A stretch of DNA of 63,005 nt. Origin: Myxococcus qinghaiensis (GTDB lineage: Bacteria > Myxococcota > Myxococcia > Myxococcales > Myxococcaceae). A program made the translations under genes and the position numbers. The notes below the pieces were generated by a model. That model was not told the DNA's origin, ran no database searches, and saw only the letters and a program-made list of their open reading frames with translations. Shown here piece by piece: positions 8,486-18,501 of the stretch; the stretch's first letter is position 1, and each line of letters begins with the position of its first letter. Location of the stretch: positions 1-63,005 of the forward strand of contig NZ_JAKCFA010000043.1 of the NCBI RefSeq assembly GCF_024198215.1. Direction: 5' to 3'.

Positions 8486-9802
8486 GTGAACCGCCCTTCC
8501 CTGCTGGCCTTGCTCGTCGTCCTCCTGACCGCGCCCGTGGGGCGTGCACTCGCGGCGCAGCCCTCCGCCGTGCTGGGGGGCCTGGACGGCCTCTACCCGG
8601 AGCTGGACACCTTCTATCGGGACCTGCACCAGAACCCGGAGCTGTCGTTCCAGGAGGAGAAGACCGCCGCGAAGCTCGCCGAGCGCCTGCGCAAGCTGGG
8701 CTTCGACGTCACCACTGGCGTCGGGGGCACGGGCGTCGTCGCGCTGCTGCGCAACGGGCCGGGCCCCACCGTCATGCTGCGCACGGACCTGGACGGGCTG
8801 CCCATGGAGGAGAAGACGGGTCTGCCCTACGCGAGCAAGGTGACGGTGAAGAACCCCGAGGGCCAGCCGGTGTCGGTGATGCACGCGTGCGGACATGACG
8901 TGCACATGACGGTGTGGCTGGGCACCGCCACGCTGCTGTCCAAGAAGAAGGACCAGTGGCGCGGCACGCTGATGCTGGTGGGCCAGCCCGCGGAAGAGGT
9001 GGGCGCGGGCGCTCGGAAGATGCTGGCCGACGGCCTCTTCAAGCGCTTCCCCAAGCCCGACTTCGCCGTGGCCCTCCACAACACCACCGCCGCTCCCGCC
9101 GGACGGGTGGAGTACGTGGCCGGCTATGCGATGGCGCACGTGGACTCGGTGGACATCACCCTCTACGGCAAGGGCGGCCACGGCGCGTATCCCCACACCA
9201 CCGTGGACCCCATCGTCATGGCGGCGCGCACCGTGCTCGCGCTCCAGTCCGTGGTCAGCCGGGAGAAGCATCCCCTGGAGCCCGGCGTCATCACCGTGGG
9301 CGCCATCCAGGGCGGCACCAAGCACAACATCATCCCGGACGAGGTGCGCCTCCAGCTCACCGTGCGCTCGTACAAGCCGGAGGTGCGCAAGGCGCTGCTC
9401 GACGGAATCGAGCGCGTCGCGAAGGGCGAGGCCCTCGTCTCCGGCGCCCCCCGTCCGCCCAAGGTCGAAGTCACCGAGGGCACGCCCGCCACCTACAACG
9501 ACCCGGCGCTCACCCGCCGCCTCACCGACGCCGTGACGCGGGTGCTGGGCGAGAAGAACGTGGGCGAGGCCCAGCCCGTCATGGGCGGCGAGGACTTCTC
9601 CGAGTACGGCCGCGCGGGCGTCCCCGCGGTGATGCTCTGGCTCGGCGCCGTGGAGCCCCAGCGCTTCACGCAGTCCCGCTCGGGCGGTGAGCCGCTCCCC
9701 TCTCTCCATTCTTCCGGCTTCATCCCGGACCGGGAGCGCACGCTGCGCACGGGTGTCACCGCACTGACAACGTCGGCCCTGGAGCTCTTGGGCAAGCCCT
9801 GA
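8486..9802 (+). CDS. Exported M20-family amidohydrolase/peptidase
   Basis: 438 residues from the GTG at 8486, chosen because it begins a clean signal peptide (NRPSLLALLVVLLTAPVGRALAA). The mature part is an M20D metallohydrolase of the hippurate hydrolase/IAA-amino acid hydrolase type: DLHQNPELSFQE, metal-binding HACGHDVH (from His133), PAEEVGAGA, and MGGEDFSEY near the C-terminus. It probably removes an acyl or amide group from an N-acylated amino acid outside the cytoplasm. The next exported hydrolase follows 22 bases later, so they are probably co-transcribed. Confidence 0.9.
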   Translation: MNRPSLLALLVVLLTAPVGRALAAQPSAVLGGLDGLYPELDTFYRDLHQNPELSFQEEKTAAKLAERLRKLGFDVTTGVGGTGVVALLRNGPGPTVMLRTDLDGLPMEEKTGLPYASKVTVKNPEGQPVSVMHACGHDVHMTVWLGTATLLSKKKDQWRGTLMLVGQPAEEVGAGARKMLADGLFKRFPKPDFAVALHNTTAAPAGRVEYVAGYAMAHVDSVDITLYGKGGHGAYPHTTVDPIVMAARTVLALQSVVSREKHPLEPGVITVGAIQGGTKHNIIPDEVRLQLTVRSYKPEVRKALLDGIERVAKGEALVSGAPRPPKVEVTEGTPATYNDPALTRRLTDAVTRVLGEKNVGEAQPVMGGEDFSEYGRAGVPAVMLWLGAVEPQRFTQSRSGGEPLPSLHSSGFIPDRERTLRTGVTALTTSALELLGKP

Positions 9803-9824
9803 GGCGCCTTGGTAGAACGGCGGC

Positions 9825-11567
9825 ATGCCCAAAGCCGCCCTCGCACGCGCGCTCCTCCTCTCCGCCTGCTGGCTCTTCTGCGCCTGCGCGCGGCAAGTGC
9901 CCGCCTCCGCCCCCGAGTCCTCGTCAGGGGGTGCCCATCCGCCCGAGAACTTCTCGAAGCTGGTGGACACCGTCTTCGAGGCCTCGTTCGACTTCTCGCC
10001 CTCCAATGGCACGGCGGTGGGGCTTCACGCCTACGACAACAGGCTGGAGGACCTGAGCCGGCCGCGCATCGAGGCCCGCATCCGCGAGCTGGACACCCTG
10101 CTCGCGCGACTGCGCGCCGTGGACAAGGGCGCGCTCTCCTTCGACGACACCATCGACGCGGAGGCCCTGGAGGGCCAGCTCCTCGCGGAGCACTACGAGC
10201 TGAGCGTGCTCCGGAGCTGGGAGCACAACCCCATGCTGTACGCGGGGCTGCCGGGCGGCGCCATCGACGGGCTGATGAAGCGCGACTTCGCGCCGAAAAT
10301 CGAGCGGCTGCGCTCGGTGATTGCGCGTCTGAAGGCCGTGCCCGCGGTCTTCGCGGCCGGCAAGGCCAACGTCCAGACGCCGCCGCGCGAGTTCACCGAG
10401 CTGGCGTTGCGCATGGCGAAGGGCTCCGTGGGCTTCTTCGAGGGCTCGGTGGCGACGTGGGCGAAGGACGCCGCGGGCAACGACGCCGTGCTCCAGTCCT
10501 CGTTCCTCGTGGCCAACCGCGCCGCCGTGGCCGCCGTGAAGGACTACGCACAATGGCTGGAGAAGGACCTGCTGCAGCGCTCCACCGGCAAGTACGCGCT
10601 GGGCGAGGAGCGCTTCCTCACCAAGCTGCGCTACGAGGAGATGATTGACCTGCCCCTGCCGGAGCTGCTCGCGCGCGGCGAGGCCAATCTGGAGAAGGAC
10701 TACCGCGACTTCGTGGCCACCGCGAAGCGCATCGACCCGCGCCTCTCGCCGGCCCAGGTGATGGCCAGGATTGAAGTGGACCACCCCACGGCCCAGGAGC
10801 TCATCCCCACGGTGCGCCGCTCCGTGGAGGGCGTGCGCGAGTTCCTCGTCGCCAAGGACCTGGTCACCATCCCCTCGGAGGTGCGTCCGCACGTGGAGGA
10901 GACACCGCCGTATGCGCGCTCGGGCTCCTTCGCCTCCATGGACACGCCCGGGCCCTACGAGCAGAAGGCCAGCGAGGCCTTCTATTACGTCACGCCCGTG
11001 GAGCCCGACTGGGACGCGAAGCACAAGGAGGAGCACCTGCGCCTCTACAACGCGCCCGTCGTGTCGGTCATCAACATCCACGAGGTCTGGCCCGGCCACT
11101 ACCTCCAGTTCCTCTACGCGCCCCGCTTCCCCACCAAGGTCCGCAAGCTCGTCGCGGTGGGAAGCAACGCGGAGGGCTGGGCCCACTACGCCGAGCAGAT
11201 GATGTTGGACCAGGGCTTCGGCAACGGCGACCCGAAGCTGCGCCTGGCACAGCTCTCCGAGGCCCTGCTGCGCGACTGCCGCTACGTGGCCGGAATCAAG
11301 CTGCACACCGCGGGCTGGACGGTGGAGGAGGCCGCGCGTCTGTTCGTCGAGAAGTGCTTCCAGCAGCCGGCCAACGCCCACGAGGAGGCCCGACGCGGCG
11401 CCTACAACCCGACGTACCTCTACTACACGTTCGGCAAGCTGGAGGTGCAGCGCCTGGCCCAGGACTACCAGGCCGCGAAGGGCCAGGGCCTCAAGCAGTT
11501 CCATGACGCCTTCGTCGCCCAGGGAAGCCTCCCCCTTCCGCTGGTGCGGCGGCTGCTCCTGCGCTGA
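9825..11567 (+). CDS. DUF885-family exported metallopeptidase-like lipoprotein
   Basis: 580 residues. The N-terminus is a hydrophobic export signal with several Cys (LLLSACWLFCACARQ), so it is probably a lipoprotein, although the lipobox position is ambiguous. The body is the DUF885 family: long helical segments and the zinc-site motif HEVWPGH (419-425) near YLQFLYAP, with Glu-rich helices after it. DUF885 proteins are thought to be metallo-carboxypeptidase-like; the substrate is unknown. It probably forms an operon with the M20 enzyme upstream. Confidence 0.88.
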   Translation: MPKAALARALLLSACWLFCACARQVPASAPESSSGGAHPPENFSKLVDTVFEASFDFSPSNGTAVGLHAYDNRLEDLSRPRIEARIRELDTLLARLRAVDKGALSFDDTIDAEALEGQLLAEHYELSVLRSWEHNPMLYAGLPGGAIDGLMKRDFAPKIERLRSVIARLKAVPAVFAAGKANVQTPPREFTELALRMAKGSVGFFEGSVATWAKDAAGNDAVLQSSFLVANRAAVAAVKDYAQWLEKDLLQRSTGKYALGEERFLTKLRYEEMIDLPLPELLARGEANLEKDYRDFVATAKRIDPRLSPAQVMARIEVDHPTAQELIPTVRRSVEGVREFLVAKDLVTIPSEVRPHVEETPPYARSGSFASMDTPGPYEQKASEAFYYVTPVEPDWDAKHKEEHLRLYNAPVVSVINIHEVWPGHYLQFLYAPRFPTKVRKLVAVGSNAEGWAHYAEQMMLDQGFGNGDPKLRLAQLSEALLRDCRYVAGIKLHTAGWTVEEAARLFVEKCFQQPANAHEEARRGAYNPTYLYYTFGKLEVQRLAQDYQAAKGQGLKQFHDAFVAQGSLPLPLVRRLLLR

Positions 11568-11578
11568 GGACCGCGTGC

Positions 11579-11657
11579 CGCGACGAGGGCCTCCGGGCCG
11601 GAAGACCCTCGCCGCGACTCGCGGGAGCACGCGCGTCCCCCAAGACGCCCGTGCTCC
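11579..11657. terminator. Two hairpins between convergent genes
   Basis: First hairpin 11579-11616: CGCGACGAGGG pairs with CCCTCGCCGCG, one mismatch. Second hairpin 11624-11657: GGAGCACG pairs with CGTGCTCC, with an inner GCGTC/GACGC stem and a 6-base loop. They lie between the DUF885 gene and the convergent lipoprotein gene and probably act as a terminator for both strands. Neither has a strong T run. Confidence 0.5.
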
Positions 11658-11671
11658 TCATTCCCCGGCGG

Positions 11672-12445
11672 CTACATGCAGCGCCCCGGGAAGATGCTGA
11701 GGCAGCCGTCACTCCCGCACCGGGTGAAGAGGGCGCAACGCCGGGCCTCGAAGTCTCCGAAGGCCCTCACCGACGTGGTGCGCCGCCCCTCCGCCGACGT
11801 CTCCACGCACATCTCGTAATCGGTGATGGGCGTATTCGGCACCTCGAAGAACGACTCGCCCGCGTTGAGCATGCCGCTGGTGGTCGCGCACGTCATCGCG
11901 TTCGCCGCCGTCGTCGCGCGGACCTCGACGGTGCGCACCGCGCAGAGGTTCATGTCCTGGATGCCCACGACGAAGATAGCGCCCGAGGGGTCACACGCTC
12001 CGCCCGTCACGGACCGGCAGCTGCCACCCACGCAGTTGCCTCCCGGGTTGCACATCTGACCGCTGGCCGAGTTGCAGCACGCCTCACCCAAATCACCGCA
12101 GTTGCGGCACAGCTCGCCTCCCGACTCCATCACGCACATCAGCGAGCCGCTGCACGTCCCGGTGGCGCTGACGACGCAGCACTCCTGGCCTTCGGCGCCA
12201 CACGGCACGCACGTCCCGCTGTTGCACGCCAGCCCCGCGTTGCAGCTCGCGGAGTCGGTGCGGCACGCGCAGCCCTGCGTGCCCGCCTGGCTGGGGTCGC
12301 AGCTCGGGTTGCTTCCCTGGCAGCTTCCACAGCCCGCCATGACGACCATGCACAGCATCAACAGCCCCCGCAGGGGTGAGTTCAGGTTCACGATGGGATT
12401 CCTCATTCGCAGAGTCGAAGGGAGCACGGTGTCGGCGTCGCTCAT
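11672..12445 (-). CDS. Cysteine-rich lipoprotein
   Basis: 257 residues from the ATG at 12445, which overlaps the stop of the upstream gene as ATGA. An internal ATG at 12406 (MRNPIVNLNSPLRG) gives a more typical lipoprotein signal, so the true start is uncertain. After the signal LMLCMVVMAGC there are about 20 Cys residues in small EGF-like or metallothionein-like clusters (GTQGCACRTDSASCNAGLAC, GQECC, GEACCNS). A beta-rich domain follows. Disulfide-stabilised surface lipoproteins like this are common in myxobacteria. Function unknown; last gene of a four-gene exported-protein operon. Confidence 0.8.
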   Translation of the reverse strand: MSDADTVLPSTLRMRNPIVNLNSPLRGLLMLCMVVMAGCGSCQGSNPSCDPSQAGTQGCACRTDSASCNAGLACNSGTCVPCGAEGQECCVVSATGTCSGSLMCVMESGGELCRNCGDLGEACCNSASGQMCNPGGNCVGGSCRSVTGGACDPSGAIFVVGIQDMNLCAVRTVEVRATTAANAMTCATTSGMLNAGESFFEVPNTPITDYEMCVETSAEGRRTTSVRAFGDFEARRCALFTRCGSDGCLSIFPGRCM

Positions 12446-14211
12446 GGGCGCAGCACCAGGTGCACGGTCTGTCCCTCGCCATCCACCGCGCGGACCAGGA
12501 CCTCGAAGTCGTCGGAGACCGCCAGCGCCTCCACGAAGCGGTAACCCGCCTTGGTCAGCTCCACGGGAGCCACCTGGGACAAGGCAACGCTCTTCTTCCC
12601 GTCCGGGGTGGAGATGAAGGCCGCCTGCGTCTTGCCATCCTCGGAGGTGGCGGTGCCCACGGCCCAGCCGCTCGCGTTGAGGGACACGGCCTTCGCGGAC
12701 ACGAAGCCCTCGGGCAGGGGCAGCCACTGCGCGCCGTCCTTCTGGGACCAGCGGAAGGGCCTCTGCTTCTTGTCGGAGGTGCGCGCCGTCCCCAGCACCA
12801 TGCCCACGTCGTTGAGCGCGGTGACTTCCGACTCCTGGTCCACCAGGACGTGGGACTCCTTGCCGACGATGCGCACCGCGCGCGCGCCCTTGCTCGTCGC
12901 CACGGTCGACGCGGCCTCGCCCAGGGCGTTGAAGAAGATGCGACCCGAAGCGAGCCCGGCCAGGCCCTGGTGTTTCATGGGGCCGACCTCGTCCACCAGG
13001 TACACGGTGTCCTTGTCATCCGGCCAGCGCACCAGCGGGGTGCCATGCGCGTTGCCCAGGAGCGCCTCGTAGCCGTCGACCCACACCTCCGCGCCCGACT
13101 TCACCGTGCTGGCCTTCAGCCGGAACGCGCTGGGGCCCTTGGACGTGTACGCGGTGCCGAACACGTCGCCGCTGCCGCTGACGCCCTTCACCTCCACGCG
13201 GTTCGCCTTGAGCACCTCGTGGAGCGCATACGTGTCCTTCGTGGTGATGAGCGAGTCCGACTCCTGGTTCGCCAGTCGCGCCACCACCGAGCCCCCGTTC
13301 AGCAGGTAGCGGGGAATGGCGGACGCCGGCAACGTCAGCCAGGCCTTGAAGGGGAACAGCACGACGACACACCGGAAGAGCGCGACCCGGAGCGTCTGGT
13401 TGACTCCGCCTGACGAGGCCTGGATGACGGTGGGGCCGGACCAGCCCGCGGGCAGCCGCATGGCGAAGCGCGCGGTGCGCTGGGCCTCGGGGACGCGCAC
13501 GTTGAGCACGCCCACGCTCGCATCCACGCTCATCAGCTCCACCAGCGCGCCACCCGTGGGCGCGGCGCTGCTCAGCGTCACCTCGCCCACCAGCTCCGTG
13601 GGGTCCGGCGACTGGCAGCGGTTGGTGGACGTCAGCACTCGAACCGAGGACAGTCGGGGACGGGGCATGCCCGCGTAGGCCACGAACTGGCGGACCGACA
13701 CGGGCTCGGTCCAGTCGAACTTGAAGACGATGTCCGTGTAGCCATCCACCCAGACCTGGCTGCCGGAGGTCAGCAGCAGCTCCACGTTGTGCGGACACGC
13801 GGAGTGGGCACAGAACGGGTCATCCGCTCCGCGCACCTGCCGGGCCAGGGCCTTCAGCGTGCCACGCACGCGGGTGACGCTGTTGGCGCTGCCCAGGTAG
13901 TAGGGCGTCGAGAGCGTCTCGTCGAACGTCCAGGTCAGGATGTTGCCGGAGCGCGAGCCGGTCATGCGCAGCACCACGTTCGAGTTGATGCCGAAGTCGC
14001 GCGCGGGGACGTTGAGGTTCAACGTGCCGGACGCCTTGGGCAGCAGCCAGTAGCCCGTGGCGTAGTCGTTGCCCTTCACGTGGATGCGCGCCGCGTTGAG
14101 GCGCACGTTAGTGCCGCGCCAGACGTCGTCCAGGACGTCCGCCTGGGCCACCGGAGTCCACCAGAGGCAGAGCAAGGCCAGCAGGCCCAGCCTGTTCAGA
14201 ATGCGTTTCAT
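12442..14211 (-). CDS. Secreted beta-rich protein, function unknown
   Basis: 589 residues with a clear Sec signal (MKRILNRLGLLALLCLWWTPVAQA). The mature chain is almost all beta, with two similar phrases: SGSQVWVDGYTDIVFKF early and SGAEVWVDGYEALLGNA later, suggesting an internal repeat. The C-terminal third has HAF-like repeat segments (ALNDVGMVLGTARTS, SLNASGWAVGTATSE), which form beta-propeller-like blades in other extracellular proteins. It follows the HEAT-repeat gene by 54 bases and is coupled to the lipoprotein gene by an ATGA overlap. Probably periplasmic or surface located. Confidence 0.8.
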   Translation of the reverse strand: MKRILNRLGLLALLCLWWTPVAQADVLDDVWRGTNVRLNAARIHVKGNDYATGYWLLPKASGTLNLNVPARDFGINSNVVLRMTGSRSGNILTWTFDETLSTPYYLGSANSVTRVRGTLKALARQVRGADDPFCAHSACPHNVELLLTSGSQVWVDGYTDIVFKFDWTEPVSVRQFVAYAGMPRPRLSSVRVLTSTNRCQSPDPTELVGEVTLSSAAPTGGALVELMSVDASVGVLNVRVPEAQRTARFAMRLPAGWSGPTVIQASSGGVNQTLRVALFRCVVVLFPFKAWLTLPASAIPRYLLNGGSVVARLANQESDSLITTKDTYALHEVLKANRVEVKGVSGSGDVFGTAYTSKGPSAFRLKASTVKSGAEVWVDGYEALLGNAHGTPLVRWPDDKDTVYLVDEVGPMKHQGLAGLASGRIFFNALGEAASTVATSKGARAVRIVGKESHVLVDQESEVTALNDVGMVLGTARTSDKKQRPFRWSQKDGAQWLPLPEGFVSAKAVSLNASGWAVGTATSEDGKTQAAFISTPDGKKSVALSQVAPVELTKAGYRFVEALAVSDDFEVLVRAVDGEGQTVHLVLRP

Positions 14212-14265
14212 GAAGACCTCGAATGCTTGGAGTGATTGAGACAGGAGGCGAAGGGAAGCGGTGGC

Positions 14266-16182
14266 TCAGCCGTCGCGCTGCGCGGAGGACTGGGCCATCA
14301 AGGACATGATGCGGGCGCGCACGGAGGACTGCTGTCCCGGGCGCAGCGCGAGGGCCTGGAGCATCTGGTAGATGGGCGCGCTGCCGTCGAGCCGGTGGGT
14401 GATGACGTTCAGGAGCGTGGACTCCGCGCCGGACGCGAGCTGGCCGGAGACGACCCAGGCCCGCAGCCGCTCCAGGTCCGCCGCGTCCAGCGTGCGCGCA
14501 TCCAGCGCGTCGAGCAGCGCGGACTGAACGATGCGCTCCTTCTCGAAGCCGAGCGAGTCCAGCAGCATGCGGGTGGCCACCTCCTGCGGCGCCTTGCGCA
14601 GTGAGCCCGCCGCGGCGGCGCGCACCTCCGCCGAGTCCGCGCGAAGGTGGGGCCCCGCCTGGTCCAGCACGGACTCCTGGCCGGTGTTGCCCAGCGCGCG
14701 CAGCGCATGCAGGCGCGCCTCGTCATCGCGGGCATCGCGCAGCGCGTCCTCCAGCGGGCGCATGTACGCCGCCACCGCCGGATCGCCCTCGGGCAGGTGC
14801 GAGACGACGCCGCCCAGGGCGTACAGGGATGCCCGCTCCGTGCCCACGTCGTTCGACGCGCGGGCCTGGGCATGCATCGCTGTGAGCATCCGCCCCGTCT
14901 CCGGCTCGGGCTCCTTGAGGAAGCCGGCGCGCTGCACCATGAACGCGAAGGCGGCCTCGTGCTCGCGGGCCACCGGCGACTGGAGCAGCTCGCGCATCGT
15001 GGCCTGCGCCTCGGCATGACCGGCCCCCGCCAGCAGGTCCATGGTCAGCTCGCGCAGCCCGGGCGACACGCCCTTGCGCAGGAAGACGCCCGACAGCTCC
15101 CGCGTGCGCTCGGGCTCCAGCTTGAGCGCGGCGATGGCGCGGCGCACGAAGCCGTCCAGGCCCGCGATGGCCTCCGGGCTCGTGGCGGTGGAGAGCACCT
15201 GGAGCACGCGGTCGATGGTCATTCCATCGGCCTGGCTGCGCAGCAGCGCTATCTCCGGGTCTCCCTCGAAGGCAATCTGCGAGGGCTGGCGGATGATGGA
15301 CTTGACCTCGCTGGTCGCGACGAGCGGCTTGAGCTCGCGGGAGGCGAACTCCACGCGCAGCCGCATCCGCCGCGACATCAGCGCGCCGCCGTCGGAGCGC
15401 GAGGCGTCCAGGGACTCGTCATGGAACACGCCCGCCAGCCGCCCGTCCGGGGTGCGCTCGAAGCGCGTGAGCGAGCGGAGGTCCTGCTGGAAGGGCGTGG
15501 TGCCGCCCGCGGCCCGCAGCTTCTGGTAGCGCGAGCGACGGCGCGTCAGCCGCGCGTCCCCGTCGCCCTCGAAGCGGAAGCTGGCCTCCACGTCGCCCGT
15601 CTGGGTGGACTCGACGGCGCTCCACTCGGAGGCGTCCTTCAGCTCGGTGGGGAACAGCTCGGCCGCCAGCGTCTGCGTGAGCTGACGGAACATGGGCGGC
15701 TCGGCCTCCGAGTAGCGCACGGCCAGGAGCGCGCCCCGGGCGTCCAGCTCCACCCACGCGGAGGCGGACGACGGAAGATGCGTCGCCACGGTGGCGGCAT
15801 CGGGGAGGAGCGCCTGGCCCGACAGCATGGCCTCGTGCCGCTCCAGGGACTTCAGCGTCAGGCGCAGCCGCGTGCCGGTGGGGCGCACCTCCAGCGCCTG
15901 GAGCGCGAGCGAGCCCTCCAGGTGCAGCGTGCCATCAATCGTCGTGGACTCGCCGGCGGCGGCCAGGGACATCGACACGCGCTGGAGGTCGTCCCAGACG
16001 AGCCGATAGACGCGCTCTTCCCCCAGCGTCCACTGGTACAGGGGCAGCCGCGAGTCGCTCACGACGGCCGAGGTGTCTGCGACAGGCGCGGTGGCGCGCG
16101 TGAAGTACCAGGCGGACAGCGAGCCGGTGAGCAGCAGGGTGGACAGCACGGCCGTGCGGACGGCGAGCCTCGGGCGACGCAT
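14266..16182 (-). CDS. Exported HEAT-repeat protein, lipid-transfer-like
   Basis: 638 residues from the ATG at 16182, chosen because TGGAG precedes it and it starts the signal/anchor RRPRLAVRTAVLSTLLLTG. Residues about 40-300 are beta-rich (YQWTLGEERVYRLVW, LHLEGSLALQALEVRPTG). Residues about 330-620 are HEAT-like helical pairs, with LHALRALGNTGQESVLDQAG and AEVRAAAAGSLRKAP. A beta barrel followed by a helical layer with an ALGNxG phrase is the layout of vitellogenin-type large lipid transfer proteins. I base that only on the pattern. Second gene of the exported operon. Confidence 0.8.
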   Translation of the reverse strand: MRRPRLAVRTAVLSTLLLTGSLSAWYFTRATAPVADTSAVVSDSRLPLYQWTLGEERVYRLVWDDLQRVSMSLAAAGESTTIDGTLHLEGSLALQALEVRPTGTRLRLTLKSLERHEAMLSGQALLPDAATVATHLPSSASAWVELDARGALLAVRYSEAEPPMFRQLTQTLAAELFPTELKDASEWSAVESTQTGDVEASFRFEGDGDARLTRRRSRYQKLRAAGGTTPFQQDLRSLTRFERTPDGRLAGVFHDESLDASRSDGGALMSRRMRLRVEFASRELKPLVATSEVKSIIRQPSQIAFEGDPEIALLRSQADGMTIDRVLQVLSTATSPEAIAGLDGFVRRAIAALKLEPERTRELSGVFLRKGVSPGLRELTMDLLAGAGHAEAQATMRELLQSPVAREHEAAFAFMVQRAGFLKEPEPETGRMLTAMHAQARASNDVGTERASLYALGGVVSHLPEGDPAVAAYMRPLEDALRDARDDEARLHALRALGNTGQESVLDQAGPHLRADSAEVRAAAAGSLRKAPQEVATRMLLDSLGFEKERIVQSALLDALDARTLDAADLERLRAWVVSGQLASGAESTLLNVITHRLDGSAPIYQMLQALALRPGQQSSVRARIMSLMAQSSAQRDG

Positions 16183-16311
16183 GAAGGACTCCAGGAATCG
16201 GAACTGAAGAGGACCAGGAAGAAGCCACCCCGACACACCTGCATCGGGGTGGCGACAGCGGGGCCGGCTCCGCCTCGACGGGAGGAGCCGGCTCCAGACC
16301 TGCGCGGATGG

Positions 16312-18501
16312 CTAGAAGATCTGGGCCATCGGCACGGTGACTTGCTGCGTGTAGATGTTGTGCTTGATGCCGAACCCGCTCCACGTGAAGACGGGGAACT
16401 CCGCGGACAGAGGCCCCAGCTCGGCGTAGAGCAGGATGCGGCCATCCAGGAAGCGCGCCTCGATATCGAGCTTCGACGTGAGCCGCAGGAACAGCGTGTT
16501 CGGGTTCGTCGGGTGCGAGGGCGAGCTCAGGTAGATGCCGACATCGCTGTACAGCGGCAGATTCACGCGGGTGATGGTCACCTCACCGCGCACGGCCGCC
16601 TGGAGCCCCGGGATGCCGATGCCCACCGACGCGAAGCCGTTGGCGGTGAGGTACGGGGTGATGATGCCGAAGATGTCCACGCCCAGCAGGTCCGCCGCGC
16701 AGTCACGGGTGATGGCGCCACCGAGGGAGATCTTGATGCCCGTCTCGGCGGAGACACCGCCCGACACGGTGACGGGGATGAACCACACCATGAAGGTGGT
16801 GGAGGCCTTGGCCGCGTCGCTCTTGTAGAAGGGCTTGTCCTCCGCGAAGGTCATGCGCAGCGGGTAGTTCCGGTCGTGGCTGTAGACGGAGAGGGTCAGC
16901 ACGCGAGCGTCCAGCTTCAGCCGGATGCCGTTGCCCTCGGTGCCCGCCTCGCCGCCGACGTGGACCACCTCGAACCGAGGGGAGCCGAACACATTCGCGT
17001 ACGCGTTGAACTCCGCGTAGACGCGAGCGTTGTAGTCGCACCACGGCCCCGTCAGCCCGAACGAATTCGCCTTCAGGTCGCCGCCGGGCGCGGTGACTTC
17101 CCAGCCCGCCTTGTAGTCGTAGCCACCGCCGAACGTGCTGTCGCCGGAGTAGCCGCTGTCGCCGTGCTCACCGCCGTGGCGCACCACGCCCGTGGACGGC
17201 TCCACCGGCGCATCCAGCTTCGCGATGTACTGGCCGTAGATGCTCAGGTACTGGGTGAGCAGCGTGGAGTTGAGCGTGTAGTCCTTCTCCTTCAACGTGG
17301 AGATCTTCAGCAGTTGCGCGTTGCGAACGAAGCTCCCCTCGCTGAAGTCGTTGCCCGTCAGGTTCAGACAGGCCTGCAGGTCCGCGGCGCGGCGCGGCCC
17401 CATGGCGGCGTCGAGCTGCCCCTTGTAGCGACGCGGACTCCAGTCGCAGGACGTCACCTTCGAGCTGTCCAGGCAGCCCTTCTCCTGGGCCTGAACCAGC
17501 CGCTCCTCGATGGCCTTGTCGAGCGCGTAGAGATGCTCGCCCACGGCGTTGTTCAGCTCCTTCGGGTCCCGGTCCTGCCGCTTGTAGAGGGCGGCGGCCT
17601 GCTGCCACTCGGCGTAGACGGCCTCGCGCTGGCGCAGCAAGGCGGTGAAGACCTCCTGCTCCTCCTGGCGCACGGTGAGCACGTCGTCGGCCGTCTTGAC
17701 CAGCTGCTTGCTCATCGACTCGTGCCAGGCGTCCGTCGGCGTGGCCCACTTGCGGGCCTGCTCGTTGTTGGCCAGGTACGCGGCCTCGCTGGTGAACTCG
17801 TAGCCCTTGATGCCGTCCGGGTACGGGCCCGGCGAGAACTCGAAGTACGCGTTCTTCGCCACCGTCTGGTCCGCCCAGATGGGCGCCAGCTTCCTCTGGT
17901 CCTTGCTGTACAGCGTGCGGTTCGCGATGCCGTCCGCGCCGTACGCCGCGTTGAAGAGCGCGCGGTAGTCGTCACCGTACTGACCCGCCAGCCGCTCGAA
18001 GCGGCTGTAGCCCAGGTACTTCTCGTCCACGAACTCCTGGCACGAGGTGATTTGCGTGCCGTTCTTGTCCCAGGCCTCCAGCTGGGTGCGGTACGCCTTC
18101 TCCGCCTTCGTCAGGTTCTCCAGCCGCTTGCGGTAGAGCACCTGGCCCTTGAGTACCTGGCCCGCGAGGCTCTGGTCCATGCCGCTGAACTGGGTGACGC
18201 CCAGCGTGACGGGCTGCGTGCCCACCGTCGCCGTCTTGCCACCGAGTTCCTCTGGCAACAGCGCTACCTTCTTGGGAGACTGCTCCCAGCGCGCCTTCCA
18301 CGCCGTCTCCGTGAGGCCCTGGCAATACGCGTCGAAAGCCTGCCCGCAGCTGCTCGAGCGGTAGTCCACGTTCGCGCACTGCTCCAGCACCGGCGTCGCG
18401 CACGGCGCCGCGACACTCGCCGGCGCCGCCAGAATCGTCACGGACAGTCCGGCCCAACGCAGCGGGCTCCCCAACAGACCCACTTTCATCCCCTTGGTCA
18501 T
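16312..18501 (-). CDS. Large secreted protein, function unknown
   Basis: 729 residues from the ATG at 18501 (AAGGA upstream; ATG at 18489 is also possible). The signal sequence ends near ASVAAP. Residues about 25-380 are helical with paired Cys (CATPVLEQCANVDY, SSSCGQAFDAYCQG). A glycine-rich hinge (GGEHGDSGYSGDSTFGGGYD) leads to a C-terminal beta-rich half with alternating hydrophobics, resembling a membrane-interacting or barrel-like domain. I do not recognise the family. First gene of the four-gene operon, 270 bases downstream of the ECF sigma gene on the same strand. Confidence 0.8.
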   Translation of the reverse strand: MTKGMKVGLLGSPLRWAGLSVTILAAPASVAAPCATPVLEQCANVDYRSSSCGQAFDAYCQGLTETAWKARWEQSPKKVALLPEELGGKTATVGTQPVTLGVTQFSGMDQSLAGQVLKGQVLYRKRLENLTKAEKAYRTQLEAWDKNGTQITSCQEFVDEKYLGYSRFERLAGQYGDDYRALFNAAYGADGIANRTLYSKDQRKLAPIWADQTVAKNAYFEFSPGPYPDGIKGYEFTSEAAYLANNEQARKWATPTDAWHESMSKQLVKTADDVLTVRQEEQEVFTALLRQREAVYAEWQQAAALYKRQDRDPKELNNAVGEHLYALDKAIEERLVQAQEKGCLDSSKVTSCDWSPRRYKGQLDAAMGPRRAADLQACLNLTGNDFSEGSFVRNAQLLKISTLKEKDYTLNSTLLTQYLSIYGQYIAKLDAPVEPSTGVVRHGGEHGDSGYSGDSTFGGGYDYKAGWEVTAPGGDLKANSFGLTGPWCDYNARVYAEFNAYANVFGSPRFEVVHVGGEAGTEGNGIRLKLDARVLTLSVYSHDRNYPLRMTFAEDKPFYKSDAAKASTTFMVWFIPVTVSGGVSAETGIKISLGGAITRDCAADLLGVDIFGIITPYLTANGFASVGIGIPGLQAAVRGEVTITRVNLPLYSDVGIYLSSPSHPTNPNTLFLRLTSKLDIEARFLDGRILLYAELGPLSAEFPVFTWSGFGIKHNIYTQQVTVPMAQIF

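Noticed and set aside
7310..10012. A 900-codon open frame on the minus strand
   Set aside because: Runs antisense across the SDR and M20 genes, which have clear catalytic motifs and starts.
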